From Streptomyces sp. TLI_235 (GTDB lineage Bacteria; Actinomycetota; Actinomycetes; Streptomycetales; Streptomycetaceae): a stretch of 64,000 bases of DNA. The notes beneath the pieces were generated by a model. The model saw nothing but the letters and a program-made list of their open reading frames with translations, did not search any database and was not told the DNA's origin. Positions 44,841 through 54,159 of the stretch are shown piece by piece. The translations under genes and the position numbers were made by a program. Numbering within the stretch: position 1 is the stretch's first letter; every line of letters starts with the position of its first letter. The stretch covers positions 2,542,001 through 2,606,000 of the forward strand of contig NSGV01000001.1 of the NCBI GenBank assembly GCA_002300355.1, given 5' to 3'.

Positions 44841-44876
44841 GTTCTCCGGGCTTGGGCATGGTTCATCCAGTGTCGC
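44841..44876. repeat. direct repeat, cdsA-proximal copy
   Basis: 36 bp, 35 identical to 36970-37005. Contains a remnant of rlmN codons 1-7 with no downstream rlmN sequence. Marks the outer edge of the island. Confidence 0.9.
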
Positions 44877-45015
44877 CGATGCCGGAACGTCCCCGGCCCG
44901 GCGCTGCGGGCGGGCGGAACGCCGCGAGCCCCGGGCTACGGGGCCCGGGGCTCGCGGTGGGACAGGCGGGTGCGACAGATGCGCGGCGCGCGGTGGGACG
45001 GGTGCGCGGCGCGGC

Positions 45016-46050
45016 TCAGCCGCCGACGAAGGCGGTGAGGAGGAGCCAGACCACCGGGGCGGTCGGCAGGAGGGAGTCGAGCCGGTCCATGATGCCGCCG
45101 TGGCCCGGCAACAGGGTGCCCATGTCCTTGATGCCCATGTCGCGCTTGATCATGGACTCCGCCAGGTCGCCCAGGGTGGCGGTGACCGCCGCGCAGCCGC
45201 CGAGGATCAGCCCCTGCCACCAGGCGCCGTCGTCGATGACGTACTCCATCAGCAGGGCGCCCGCGAGCATCGACAGGCCGATGCCGCCGGCCAGCCCCTC
45301 GCGGGTCTTGCCGGGGCTGATGGTCGGGGCGAGCTTGTTGCGGCCGAACTTGTAGCCCACCGCGTAGGCGCCGGTGTCGCTGCAGATGGTGACGACGAGG
45401 AAGAGCAGGATGCGCCAGGAGCCGTCGTCCGCGGCCAGCATCAGCGCCACGAAGGTGGCCAGGAACGGGACGTAGAAGGCGGTGAAGACACCGGCCGTTA
45501 TGTCCCGCAGGTAGTTCTCCGGGGGCCGGCTCATCCGCCAGACGAGCACTGCGAGGCCGGTGAGCGCCAGCACCGCCGCGGCCCACTGCCCGCCCGCCGT
45601 GTAACCGACGAGCGGCATCGCCACCGCCCCGGCGATCAGCGGGACCATCGGCACGTGCACGCCCTTGGTCTCCGCCAGGCGGGAGTTCAGCTCCCAGACG
45701 CCGACCGCCACGGCTGCGACGACGACCACCAGGAAGAGCGCCTTGACGACGAACAGCGAGGCGATGATCACCGCGCCGAGGGCGACCCCCACGCCTATCG
45801 CGGCCGGAAGATTGCGGCCGCCGCGCTGCTTGCGGGGCTGCTGGTCGGGTTGGGCCACGGGTGTCTCCTGCGCGGGGGGCATGGTCCGATTCTGTGCCGC
45901 AGTGCCCCTTCGGTACACCACAGGCTGCTGCGAGTGACCCGTTCGGGGCCGACGGGGACCGCCGGTACGAGGGTCACCCGCAGCAGAGAACTCGGTGGCA
46001 AGCGTTTCGGTTCCGCCCCGGAGGCCCTGGGCGTCTGGGGCGTCGTTCAT
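45016..46050 (-). CDS. cdsA: phosphatidate cytidylyltransferase
   Basis: 344 residues. Makes CDP-diacylglycerol from phosphatidate and CTP for phospholipid synthesis. After a Pro/Gln-rich cytoplasmic N-terminus of about 75 residues there are about eight membrane helices. The CdsA signature is complete: SMIKRDMGIKDMGTLLPGHG followed by GIMDR. ATG 46050 overlaps the frr stop by one base (TGATG), giving coupling. The long N-terminus is normal for streptomycete CdsA. Last gene of the core series before the island. Confidence 0.94.
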   Translation of the reverse strand: MNDAPDAQGLRGGTETLATEFSAAGDPRTGGPRRPRTGHSQQPVVYRRGTAAQNRTMPPAQETPVAQPDQQPRKQRGGRNLPAAIGVGVALGAVIIASLFVVKALFLVVVVAAVAVGVWELNSRLAETKGVHVPMVPLIAGAVAMPLVGYTAGGQWAAAVLALTGLAVLVWRMSRPPENYLRDITAGVFTAFYVPFLATFVALMLAADDGSWRILLFLVVTICSDTGAYAVGYKFGRNKLAPTISPGKTREGLAGGIGLSMLAGALLMEYVIDDGAWWQGLILGGCAAVTATLGDLAESMIKRDMGIKDMGTLLPGHGGIMDRLDSLLPTAPVVWLLLTAFVGG

Positions 46051-46607
46051 CAGACTTCGAGGAGCTCGGCTTCCTTGTGCTTCAGCAGCTCGTCGATCTG
46101 GGCCACGTAGCGGGCCGTGGTGTCGTCGAGCTCCTTCTCGCCGCGGCGGCCCTCGTCCTCGCCGACCTCGCCGTCCTTGACGAGCTTGTCGATGCCGTCC
46201 TTGGCCTTGCGGCGGATGGAGCGGATCGAGACCTTGGCGTCCTCGCCCTTGCTGCGCGCGACCTTGATGTACTCCTTGCGGCGCTCCTCGGTGAGCTGCG
46301 GGAACACCACGCGGATGATGGAGCCGTCGTTGGACGGGTTGACGCCGAGGTCCGAGTCGCGGATCGCGGTCTCGATGTTGCGCAGCGCGCTCTTGTCGAA
46401 CGGCGTGATGACGGCCATCCGCGGCTCCGGCACGGAGAACGACGCGAGCTGGTTGATCGGCGTCAGGGCGCCGTAGTAGTCCGCGACGATCTTGTTGAAC
46501 ATCGCCGGGTGGGCACGGCCGGTCCGGATGGCGGCGAAGTCGTCCTTGGCGACGGCGACGGCCTTCTCCATCTTCTCCTCGGCCTCGAGGAGGGTCTCTT
46601 CGATCAC
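46050..46607 (-). CDS. frr: ribosome recycling factor
   Basis: 185 residues, the standard length. With EF-G it splits post-termination ribosomes. Typical features: [60 protein letters not shown] and [17 protein letters not shown] 46607 has GGAGCAG upstream. Lies 66 bp behind pyrH in the conserved rpsB-tsf-pyrH-frr-cdsA order. Confidence 0.96.
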   Translation of the reverse strand: MIEETLLEAEEKMEKAVAVAKDDFAAIRTGRAHPAMFNKIVADYYGALTPINQLASFSVPEPRMAVITPFDKSALRNIETAIRDSDLGVNPSNDGSIIRVVFPQLTEERRKEYIKVARSKGEDAKVSIRSIRRKAKDGIDKLVKDGEVGEDEGRRGEKELDDTTARYVAQIDELLKHKEAELLEV

Positions 46608-46673
46608 TGTCTGCTCCCTGTCCGGTTCATCTGCTGTAGTCCCGTACCGGTGCCCCGGACGGCTGATTGCTGC

Positions 46674-47438
46674 TCAGGGCCGGGCGGAGTCCTGGCTGAT
46701 GAGTGTGCCGATCTTCTCACCCTTCACCGCCCGGGCGATATTGCCCTCGGCCAGCAGCTCGAAGACCAGGATCGGCAGGTCGTTGTCCTTGCACAGGGTG
46801 ATGGCCGTCAGGTCCGCCACCTTGAGGTCGCGGGCGATCACCTCGGTGTAGTCCAGCGAGTCGAACCGGACCGCCGCCGGATTGGTCCGCGGGTCGGCGT
46901 CGTAGACACCGTCGACACCGTTCTTGCCCATCAGCAGCACCTCGGCGTGGATCTCCAGAGCGCGCTGCACGGCCGTCGTGTCGGTGGAGAAGTAGGGCAT
47001 GCCCATACCGGCACCGAAGATCACCACACGGCCCTTCTCCAGGTGCCGCACCGCGCGCAGCGGCAGGTAGGGCTCGGCGACCTGGCCCATGGTGATGGCG
47101 GTCTGGACGCGGGTCTCGATGCCTTCCTTGATCAGGAAGTCCTGCAGTGCCAGGCAGTTCATCACCGTGCCGAGCATGCCCATGTAGTCCGAGCGGGCCC
47201 GGTCCATCCCGCGGACCTGCAGCTCGGCGCCGCGGAAGAAGTTGCCGCCGCCGATCACCACGGCCACCTCGGTGCCGGCGCGGACGACGGTGGCGATCTC
47301 GCGGGCGATCGCGTGCACCACGTCCGGGTCCACGCCGAGGCCGCCGCCGCCGGCGAAGGCCTCACCCGACAGCTTGAGCAGCACCCGGCGGCGCGAACCG
47401 TCCTGCGTGTCCCGGCCGGTCTCCAGCGTCTCCTGCAT
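46674..47438 (-). CDS. pyrH: UMP kinase
   Basis: 254 residues. Hexameric bacterial-type kinase forming UDP from UMP and ATP. Seen: [72 protein letters not shown] and [15 protein letters not shown] 15-residue leader precedes the core. The start is ATG 47438 with AAAGGAG upstream; the frame open to 47489 is not used. Confidence 0.96.
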   Translation of the reverse strand: MQETLETGRDTQDGSRRRVLLKLSGEAFAGGGGLGVDPDVVHAIAREIATVVRAGTEVAVVIGGGNFFRGAELQVRGMDRARSDYMGMLGTVMNCLALQDFLIKEGIETRVQTAITMGQVAEPYLPLRAVRHLEKGRVVIFGAGMGMPYFSTDTTAVQRALEIHAEVLLMGKNGVDGVYDADPRTNPAAVRFDSLDYTEVIARDLKVADLTAITLCKDNDLPILVFELLAEGNIARAVKGEKIGTLISQDSARP

Positions 47439-47542
47439 GGGCTTCTCCTTCTCCACCTGCGGAATCGCAGGGCTGCATGTGCTGCTCACAACGCCGGGAG
47501 TGCGGTGCCCGGCTCTGTGCGTACGCGCTGGGCGCGTACACG

Positions 47543-47600
47543 CGAGGAGGCCACTGCCGCGGGAACCGGTACGGTGTCCTGCACGGCAATGGCCTCCTCG
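47543..47600 (-). terminator. terminator between tsf and pyrH
   Basis: 17-bp inverted repeat with one mismatch (47543-47559 with 47584-47600; CGAGGAGGCCA outer stem) and a 24-nt loop. It should end most rpsB-tsf transcripts, leaving pyrH-frr-cdsA to their own promoter in 47439-47542. Confidence 0.8.
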
Positions 47601-47720
47601 TCGTTCATGGTGCCGACGCGCCCCCCGAGGGGTGCTGGAGAGCCCGATCGGCGCGTTCCGGGCCGCTGTCGCGGCGCGGGGCGCTTCCTACCTTAGGCCG
47701 GAAGCGCCGCGGAACGGATT

Positions 47721-48560
47721 TCAGGCGCCGACGCGGAAGCGGACGAAGCGCTTGAGGGCGACGCCGTTCTCCTCGAGAACCTTGGCGACGGTCTTCTTGT
47801 TGTCCTTGGCGAACGCCTGCTCCAGCACGGCGTTCTCCTTGACGAAGCCGGTCACGCGGCCCTCGACGATCTTCGGCAGGGCAGCCTCGGGCTTGCCCTC
47901 CTCGCGAGCGGTGGCCTCGGCGACGCGGCGCTCGTTCTCCAGGTCCTCGGCCGGGATCTCCTCGCGGGAGAGGTACTTCGGCGCGAAGGCGGCGATGTGC
48001 TGCGCGACGTCCTTGGCGACCTCGGCGTTCTCCTTGTCGAGCTCGACGAGGACACCGATGGTGGGCGGGAGGTCCGGGTCGGACTTGTGCATGTAGACGC
48101 CGACGAAGCCGTCACCGTCGAACTGGGCGAAGCGACGGAAGACGATCTTCTCGCCCAGGGTCGCGTTGGCCTCGTCCACGTACTGCTGGACGGTCTGGCC
48201 GGCGGCGATCTCGGAGGCCAGGGCGGCCTCGAGGTCGGCCGGGGAGGTGGCGGCGACGTGCGCGGCGATCGCGTTGGCGACCTCGACGAACTTGCCACCC
48301 TTCGCGACGAAGTCGGTCTCGCAGTTGAGCTCGACCAGGACGCCCGCCTTGTTGCCCTCGGCGATCAGGGAGGCGACGGCGCCGTTGGAGGCGTCACGGC
48401 CCTCGCGCTTGGCAACGCCCTTCTGGCCCTTGATGCGCAGGAGCTCAACGGCCTTCTGGACGTCGCCCTCGGCCTCGTCCAGGGCCTTCTTGCAGTCCAT
48501 CATGCCGGCGCCGGTGAGCTCACGGAGCTTCTTGACGTCCGCGGCGGTGAAGTTCGCCAT
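47721..48560 (-). CDS. tsf: elongation factor Ts
   Basis: 279 residues. Nucleotide exchange factor for EF-Tu. The N-terminal signature is clear: ADVKKLRELTGAGMMDCKKA; the family motif LNCETDFVAKGGKF follows. C-terminal part EQAFAKDNKKTVAKVLEENG. ATG 48560. Follows rpsB, separated by a hairpin that may attenuate. Confidence 0.97.
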   Translation of the reverse strand: MANFTAADVKKLRELTGAGMMDCKKALDEAEGDVQKAVELLRIKGQKGVAKREGRDASNGAVASLIAEGNKAGVLVELNCETDFVAKGGKFVEVANAIAAHVAATSPADLEAALASEIAAGQTVQQYVDEANATLGEKIVFRRFAQFDGDGFVGVYMHKSDPDLPPTIGVLVELDKENAEVAKDVAQHIAAFAPKYLSREEIPAEDLENERRVAEATAREEGKPEAALPKIVEGRVTGFVKENAVLEQAFAKDNKKTVAKVLEENGVALKRFVRFRVGA

Positions 48561-48637
48561 GGTGTGATCTCTTCTCGCGTCTCGCGTGTCTGCGTGGAGT
48601 GGTGCGCGGGGCGGTGGTTCGGCCCTCGCACGGGAGA

Positions 48638-48677
48638 GAGGGGCACCTACCGGTGTCGTACCCGGCGGGTGCCCCTC
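48638..48677 (-). terminator. hairpin between rpsB and tsf
   Basis: GAGGGGCACC (48638-48647) with GGTGCCCCTC (48668-48677), perfect 10-bp stem, 20-nt loop, 12 bp past the rpsB stop. Partial termination or RNA stabilisation between the two genes. Confidence 0.6.
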
Positions 48678-48689
48678 ACCCTTGGTACG

Positions 48690-49595
48690 TCAGGCCTGCT
48701 CGGCCTCGGCGGCCGGAGCCTCGGCAGCGGGAGCCTCGTCGGCCGGCGCCTCGGTGGCCGCAGCCTCGGCAGCGGGAGCCTCGTCGGCCGGGGCCTCCGC
48801 GGCGGGGGCCTCGGCGGCCTTCTGGCCCTCGAGGATGTCCTTCTCCCAGGCAGCCAGCGGCTGGTCGGCACCCGGCTCGGCCTTGGTGTCGCCCTTGGCG
48901 ACACCGGCACGGGACTTCAGGCCCTCGGCGACGGCGTCGGCGATCACACGGGTCAGCAGGGTGACGGAGCGGATCGCGTCGTCGTTGCCCGGGATCTTGT
49001 AGTCGACCTCGTCCGGGTCGCAGTTGGTGTCGAGGATCGCGACGACCGGGATGTTGAGCTTCCGGGCCTCGCCGACCGCGATGTGCTCCTTCTTGGTGTC
49101 CACGATCCAGACAGCGCTGGGAACGCGCTGCATGTCGCGGATACCGCCGAGGGTCTTCTCCAGCTTGTCGTACTCACGCTGGAGGACCAGGAGCTCCTTC
49201 TTGGTGAGGCCGGAGCCGGCCACATCCGTGAAGTCGATCTCGCCGAGCTCCTTGAGGCGCTGCAGACGCTTGTAGACGGTCGAGAAGTTGGTCAGCATGC
49301 CGCCGAGCCAGCGCTGGTTCACGTAGGGCATGCCCACGCGGGTGGCCTGCTCGGCGATGGCCTCCTGGGCCTGCTTCTTCGTGCCGACGAAGAGGATGCT
49401 GCCGCCGTGGGCAACGGTCTCCTTGACGAACTCGAAGGCGCGGTCGATGTAGTTCAGCGACTGCAGGAGGTCGATGATGTAGATGCCGTTGCGCTCCGTG
49501 AAGATGAAGCGCTTCATCTTCGGGTTCCAACGACGGGTCTGGTGACCGAAGTGGACGCCGCTCTCCAGCAGCTCCCGCATCGTGACGACGGCCAT
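48690..49595 (-). CDS. rpsB: 30S ribosomal protein S2
   Basis: 301 residues. Core S2 with [63 protein letters not shown] and [20 protein letters not shown]. The last 45 residues are an Ala/Pro/Glu repeat tail (units like [10 protein letters not shown]), common in streptomycete S2 and of variable length. The start is ATG 49595 after GAGGAG. First gene of the translation cluster. Confidence 0.97.
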   Translation of the reverse strand: MAVVTMRELLESGVHFGHQTRRWNPKMKRFIFTERNGIYIIDLLQSLNYIDRAFEFVKETVAHGGSILFVGTKKQAQEAIAEQATRVGMPYVNQRWLGGMLTNFSTVYKRLQRLKELGEIDFTDVAGSGLTKKELLVLQREYDKLEKTLGGIRDMQRVPSAVWIVDTKKEHIAVGEARKLNIPVVAILDTNCDPDEVDYKIPGNDDAIRSVTLLTRVIADAVAEGLKSRAGVAKGDTKAEPGADQPLAAWEKDILEGQKAAEAPAAEAPADEAPAAEAAATEAPADEAPAAEAPAAEAEQA

Positions 49596-50113
49596 AGCCG
49601 TGCTCCTCAGGTTTTGCGCCCGGCGCGCCGCTCCGCGAGGAAGCGGGGAACCGGGTCTCTCGGTTGTGTCCGCAGCGGCCGGGTGACCGCCACGCCTGAC
49701 GCCCCGGACGTGCCAAGCCGCCGCGGCCTGGACGGCACTGGGCCGGCAGGCTCGGCGGACCGAGCGGCACTCGCACCGGGCGGAGACCCGGCCGGAGCCC
49801 TCACGGGGCGGCCGCTCCACCAGTGGCGGGGCGTGCGAAGTCGACCCGGTGGACCCGGGTCGCGTGTGAAGTGTACGGGAAGGCCCCAGTTGCGGGCGAC
49901 TCCGGCGGTCGGGGGGACCGGTCCGGGCAGGGGTGAACGGGGATCAGTTCAGCCGGGGGTGGGACGGCGTTCATTCCCGGACCGCTACCGCTCCCCCGGC
50001 GCTACGGAGTTGTTCACCCTCGCGGGTGACACCGGTTGTCCACAGGGCGGGGTTGTCCACAGGGGTCGGTGCGGGGAGCACCGTGTCGGCGGACGGCGGC
50101 GAGCCTTGCCGGC
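49596..50113. promoter_or_regulatory. divergent region between rpsB and the M23 peptidase gene
   Basis: 518 bp with no gene I can support. It contains the rpsB promoter and leader and the M23 gene promoter. The part near 50010-50061 carries two perfect DnaA-box sequences (separate entry). The frames crossing it are extensions or shadows. Confidence 0.6.
50036..50061 (+). promoter_or_regulatory. two perfect DnaA boxes
   Basis: TTGTCCACA at 50036-50044 and again at 50053-50061, same strand, 17 bp apart start to start. TTGTCCACA is the preferred Streptomyces DnaA box. A weaker TTGTTCACC lies at 50010-50018. The M23 peptidase start is 53 bp downstream. Confidence 0.7.
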
Positions 50114-50952
50114 ATGAGCCGTCCGATCACTTCGCCGCACCGGTTGTCCTGGCTGACCCTCTCCGCCTGGTTGCTCGGGTCCGCCCGTCTGCTCCGGTTC
50201 TTCCGTCCGGCCCGGTCGGTTCCGGGGACTTCTCCGGGGGTCGGGTCTCCGGCCGCTCGGACCCGACCGCCGTGGGGTGCCCGGCCGGGTCCGCTGCTTC
50301 CGCTGCCTCCCACGCCTGACCGTGGGAGCGGGCTGCTGCTCGCCCTGATGCTGGCCGGCACGGTCGCGCTGATGCTCCCGGCGCCGCGTGCCGGAGCCGA
50401 CACGCGGCAGGCCAGCCCGTTCGGCCGATCCGGGATCGTCCGGGTCGCCGATGCACGCCCCTCCCAGGAAGGGCAGCGCCTGCCGGTCGGGGCGGGCGGC
50501 GAGGCGGTGAAGGGTCCCGGCCGGGCCTGGCCGGTCGGGGGGCCGGGCGGCTTGGTGCGGCGCTTCGAACCGCCCGCCGCGCGCTGGGCGGCCGGGCACC
50601 GGGGTGTCGACATGACCGCCTCCGTGGGCACTCCGGTGCGCGCCGCAGCTCCCGGCGTCGTCTCGTTCGCCGGATCGGTGGCCGGGCGTCCGGTGGTGAC
50701 GGTGACCCACCCCGCGTCGGGAAACCCTCCGTTGCGGACCACCTACCTGCCGGTCGAGGGCTCCGTCGGGACTGGCACCGCGGTCGCCGCCGGAGACATC
50801 ATCGGCACGGTTGCCGACAGCGGTCACCACTGCCCGGGCGGGAACTGCCTGCACTGGGGCCTGCTGCGGGGCCCGCGCTACCTCGACCCACTCGCCCTGC
50901 TCGGCGCCGGCCGGGTCCGCCTGCTTCCACTCCGCCGGAGCGGCGGCGATGA
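50114..50952 (+). CDS. M23-family (LytM-like) peptidase, 3' end uncertain
   Basis: Secreted or anchored cell-wall protein: a Pro/Arg-rich N-terminus, a hydrophobic segment GLLLALMLAGTVALMLPAPR (about 75-95) ending in an ARAGA-like cleavage site, then an M23 domain (about 160-270) with HRGVDMTASVGTPVRAAAPG and NCLHWGLLRGPRYLDPLALL. The first His of the usual HxH is Cys here (CLHWG), which I recall in related streptomycete proteins. ATG 50114 has no strong ribosome site. In the annotated frame no stop occurs before 52714, deep inside other genes. One base earlier, after RLLPL, another frame reads PPERRR and stops at 50950-50952. I use that as the likely natural end, implying a one-base lesion near 50930. 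Confidence 0.65.
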
Positions 50953-51076
50953 CGGCACACATGCGGCGGGTACGGGCCTGAGCCGCCGTCCGCTCGGCAC
51001 CGTCCGGCAATCGGCGGCCGGAGACGGCCGGACGACCGGCATCGAGGAGCACTCGGGAACCGGCTCCGGAGCCCGC

Positions 51077-51670
51077 CTACCCGCGGTCGGAGGCCGCCAG
51101 TCCGTCCAGGGCCAGGGCGACCGCCGCCTCGGCGATCGCAACGGCCTCCTCGGGTGTGGCACGCTCCGCCTGCCGCGAGGCCGAGTCGACCACCCCCTGC
51201 AGCAGCACGGCGGCGAGGCGGGGATTCGCGTGGCCGAGCTCCCCCAGGGCCTCGACGACCAGCGCGACCAGGCTGCTGTGCGTCGCCCGGATCCGGTCGC
51301 GCGCGGCCTCGTCCAGCTCCACCTCGGAGATCGCCGTCACCGCGAGGTGCCGAGGGTCGGCCGCCAGGTGCAGCTGGCCGCGGATGTACGCCTCCAACCG
51401 GTCCCGAGCGCTGTCGCACACAGCCATACCGGCCTCGATCTCGGCGGCCCACAGCGGAAGGTCGACGGCGCAGAGCTCCTCGACCACCGCCGCACGGGAG
51501 CGGAAGTACTCGTACACGGAAGACCGGGCCAGACCGGTCCGGGTGGCGAGGGCCGCGAAGGTCAGTGCCTCCCGGCCGCCCTCGGCGAGCAGCGAGCGGG
51601 CGGCGTCCAGGAGGGCGGCCCGCTGCAACTGGCGATGCTCGGCCACCGTGGCGGCCCTGATCTTCGGCAC
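51077..51670 (-). CDS. TetR-family transcriptional regulator
   Basis: 197 residues. N-terminal helix-turn-helix: RQLQRAALLDAARSLLAEGG, then FAALATRTGLARSSVYEYFR. The C-terminal ligand domain is Ala/Glu/Leu-rich with no recognisable specificity. GTG 51670 is preceded six bases away by TAGAGT, a good -10 box, so the message is probably leaderless. Stands between the M23 peptidase gene and whiG. Confidence 0.85.
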   Translation of the reverse strand: MPKIRAATVAEHRQLQRAALLDAARSLLAEGGREALTFAALATRTGLARSSVYEYFRSRAAVVEELCAVDLPLWAAEIEAGMAVCDSARDRLEAYIRGQLHLAADPRHLAVTAISEVELDEAARDRIRATHSSLVALVVEALGELGHANPRLAAVLLQGVVDSASRQAERATPEEAVAIAEAAVALALDGLAASDRG

Positions 51671-51676
51671 CCCCCT

Positions 51677-51682
51677 ACTCTA
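51677..51682 (-). promoter_or_regulatory. -10 box TAGAGT of the TetR gene
   Basis: TAGAGT on the minus strand, six bases before the GTG. Transcription would start at or next to the start codon. No good -35 box at 17-18 bp. Confidence 0.5.
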
Positions 51683-51795
51683 CGGAGCCTTACAGCCCTG
51701 CCGGCCGCCCACCACGCAAGCCACCGGCGCACGGCGCGGCCCGCACGCCGACGCCCGACCGCGCAGCCCGCCCGGCGGCTGCCGGTCCGGCTGTC

Positions 51796-51840
51796 CTGTC
51801 CGCCCTGTCCGCCCTGTCCGCCCTGTCTGCCCTGTTCGCC
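51796..51840. repeat. five 9-bp tandem repeats
   Basis: CTGTCCGCC three times (51796-51822), then CTGTCTGCC and CTGTTCGCC to 51840. Lies in the 249-bp gap between the TetR start and the whiG stop, which otherwise shows nothing. Confidence 0.8.
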
Positions 51841-51919
51841 CGGGCAGCCCGGCCGGCCTGGCCAGGTGCCCAGGAAGCCCTTCATCGAGCAGGGCGGCCT
51901 GCCGTTTCGGGCGAGCGGG

Positions 51920-53995
51920 TCAGCGGACGTCGGAGAGCTTGGCGCGGAGCTGCAGCACCGATTTGGTGTGGATCTGACTGACCCTGCTCTCGGTGACCCC
52001 CAGCACCTGGCCGATCTCCGCCAGGGTGAGGCCCTCGTAGTAGTAGAGCGTCACCACTGTCTTCTCCCGTTCGGGCAGGGTGCTGACCGCGGTGGCGAGC
52101 AGGCGGCGGAGTTCGCGGTCCTCGGCGATCTCGACCGGGTTGTCCGCGCCGGTGTCCTCCAGGGTGTCCATCAGAGTGAGGGCGTCGCCGCTCTCCCCGA
52201 TCGGGTGGATCAGTTCGTCGAGGGCCATCACATTGGCGAGGGACAGCTGGCTGAAGATCGCGTGCAGGTCCTCCAGCGTGATGCCCATCTCAGCCGCCAC
52301 CTCGGGTTCGTGCGGCGTTCTCCGCAGCCGGGCCTCCAACGTGGCGTACGTCCGCTCGACGGTCTTGGCCTTCTGCCGGACCGACCGGGGGATCCAGTCG
52401 AGCGCGCGGAGTTCATCGATGATCGCCCCGCGGATCCGGCTGATCGCGTAGGTCTCGAACTTGATCGCGCGGTCGATGTCGAACTTCTCGATCGCGTCGA
52501 TCAGCCCGAACACACCGGAGGACACGAAGTCGGCCTGCTCCACGTTCGCCGGCAGGCCGACGCCGACCCGACCGGCCACGTACTTGACCAGAGGCGAGTA
52601 GTGCAGGATCAACTGCTCCCGGAGCCGCGGGTCCCCCGACTCCTTGTACGAGCGCCAGAGCATCTCCAGGGCGCTGCGTTCGCTGGGGACTTTCGCGGTG
52701 CGGCCCGGCGATGACTGCGGCCCGAGCCGTCCGGACGGTGACGCCGCGGGCTGCGCGGTCGTCCGGGTGGAAGGCCGCGCCGCAGGTGGGACGGACGGCA
52801 CGGACGTCCTGGCGGCAGGCGTCTCCGACGTGGAGGCCGGGAGGTCAGGGTGGGGCGCGGCGGAGGCCGCGGCGTCCGGATCGGCCGGGCGGCGCTGGGC
52901 TGGCTCCGGGCGGACGTCCTCCACCTGGCCGGGTTCCGACGCGGCCGTCTGTGGCTGCGTCGGACGGACGGTTGCTCCGACGGGTGAGCCCTCGTGGGCC
53001 TGTTCCGGCCCGAGCGGCTCCGGGTGGGCGGGCCCCCTGGGCGCCACCGGGCGTCCGACGGTCTCGACGCCGTCGGGCACCCGCTCGTGTCCGCCTCCGC
53101 CGCCGATGGTCCGGGGTGCCGGGGTTGGCTTCACGGGCCCCGGTAGTCGGCGTGCGGCCGTGCGATCGCCGCTCCCGGTACCGCCGGCACCGTCGGATCC
53201 CGCTCGGCGGGCGGTCAGCCAACGTCGTTCCCCGCCCGGCGAGGACGGTGCGTTGCGGGCCGGCGGAGGCTGGTCCGCCCTGGCATGGACGCGGGTGTCG
53301 CTCGGCTCGACCTCGTACGGGTCCGTACCGCGCAGGCCACGCCGGGCCGGTCTGCCTCCGCTGTCCCCGTCTGCGCCGCCGCCTGCCGCCCGCCCCTCGG
53401 CGCGTCCGGGATCGGGACGTGCAGGCTCGGGTCGTCCAGGTTCTGCGTGTCCGGGCTCTGCGTGTCCGGGCTCGGGACGCTGCAGGCGGGCCGTACCTCG
53501 GTGCGCCTCCTCCGAGCGGTCGTCGCGTTCCCGTCCGTACGGCGGCGATCCGCAGGCCGTTTCCGGGGGCACCGGTCGTCCGGTCGAGCGCGCATGCTCG
53601 GCGGGCATGGCGGCCGGGGCAGCCGGGGCTGTCTGCGGCCGAGCGGCCGCCGGAGGGGCGGACGGCGCGCCCGATGCCGCGGCGGGCGGGCTCATCGGGG
53701 CGCGCGGCACGGGCGGTTGCGCCGGAGTGTGCGGGGCGACGGGCGCTGCGGGGGCCGCGGGTGACGCCAGGCCGGGTCGCGGGGTCGGCGCGGGCGGAAC
53801 TGCGGCACCGCGGGTCTCCTGCTGGCCCGGCGAGAGCGGCCGACTTGCCGCTCGGTTCGGGCCGAGCGACCGGCCGGGGTTCACCAGCACCGGCCCCTGC
53901 GGTCCGAGGTCCGCCGTGGGGCGGGCCCCGGCCCCAGCCCTGCCCGCAGACCGGGCGTCACCGGTCACCCTGTGTCCCGGAATGTTTGTGGGCAT
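51920..53995 (-). CDS. whiG: sporulation sigma factor WhiG with long N-terminal extension
   Basis: The last 247 residues are a complete FliA/WhiG sigma factor: region 2 ([52 protein letters not shown]), region 3 ([20 protein letters not shown]) and region 4 ([20 protein letters not shown], then [20 protein letters not shown]). WhiG starts the aerial-hypha to spore programme. The frame is open for about 440 further codons upstream, Pro/Ala/Gly/Arg-rich, to ATG 53995 ([12 protein letters not shown]) or 54046. S. coelicolor WhiG has only about 30 residues there. No start with a ribosome site was found close to region 2, and third-position GC in the extension is fairly high, so it may be translated; less sure than the core. 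Confidence 0.85.
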   Translation of the reverse strand: MPTNIPGHRVTGDARSAGRAGAGARPTADLGPQGPVLVNPGRSLGPNRAASRPLSPGQQETRGAAVPPAPTPRPGLASPAAPAAPVAPHTPAQPPVPRAPMSPPAAASGAPSAPPAAARPQTAPAAPAAMPAEHARSTGRPVPPETACGSPPYGRERDDRSEEAHRGTARLQRPEPGHAEPGHAEPGRPEPARPDPGRAEGRAAGGGADGDSGGRPARRGLRGTDPYEVEPSDTRVHARADQPPPARNAPSSPGGERRWLTARRAGSDGAGGTGSGDRTAARRLPGPVKPTPAPRTIGGGGGHERVPDGVETVGRPVAPRGPAHPEPLGPEQAHEGSPVGATVRPTQPQTAASEPGQVEDVRPEPAQRRPADPDAAASAAPHPDLPASTSETPAARTSVPSVPPAARPSTRTTAQPAASPSGRLGPQSSPGRTAKVPSERSALEMLWRSYKESGDPRLREQLILHYSPLVKYVAGRVGVGLPANVEQADFVSSGVFGLIDAIEKFDIDRAIKFETYAISRIRGAIIDELRALDWIPRSVRQKAKTVERTYATLEARLRRTPHEPEVAAEMGITLEDLHAIFSQLSLANVMALDELIHPIGESGDALTLMDTLEDTGADNPVEIAEDRELRRLLATAVSTLPEREKTVVTLYYYEGLTLAEIGQVLGVTESRVSQIHTKSVLQLRAKLSDVR

Positions 53996-54159
53996 GCGTT
54001 GGTCTGCGCCGTTCTGCCGAGTCATGTGCTGATAGGGAAGCCACAAAGGAGCGTAGCGTGACCACGTCGCTGCGGTGTGCTACCGCCACTCGGTCGTCCC
54101 CCGATCCGGTGGCCCACCCGGCGCGTGCCCGCGACGCGCGCCGGGGCGTGTCGTGACCT

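Larger units (their letters stand above)
36970..44876. mobile_element. 7.9-kb island between rlmN and cdsA
   Basis: Flanked by 36-bp direct repeats (36970-37005 and 44841-44876, one mismatch) that contain the 5' end of rlmN. This is the structure left when an element integrates into the start of rlmN and rebuilds it. The interior holds remnants of an MMPL/TetR pair, an AraC regulator, a membrane protein, a monooxygenase operon, a truncated conserved gene and a frameshifted small ORF. No integrase, excisionase or transfer gene was recognised, so it may be a decayed or non-autonomous element, or a product of recombination between repeats. Confidence 0.7.

Noticed and set aside
50036..52714. 892-residue M23 fusion protein
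   Set aside because: Its C-terminal two thirds are antisense to tetR and whiG; a shift near 50930 is a simpler explanation.
52644..54156. Two long plus-strand ORFs opposite the whiG extension
   Set aside because: Low-complexity mirror of the Pro/Ala-rich frame, no domains; whiG frame continues into a conserved sigma factor.
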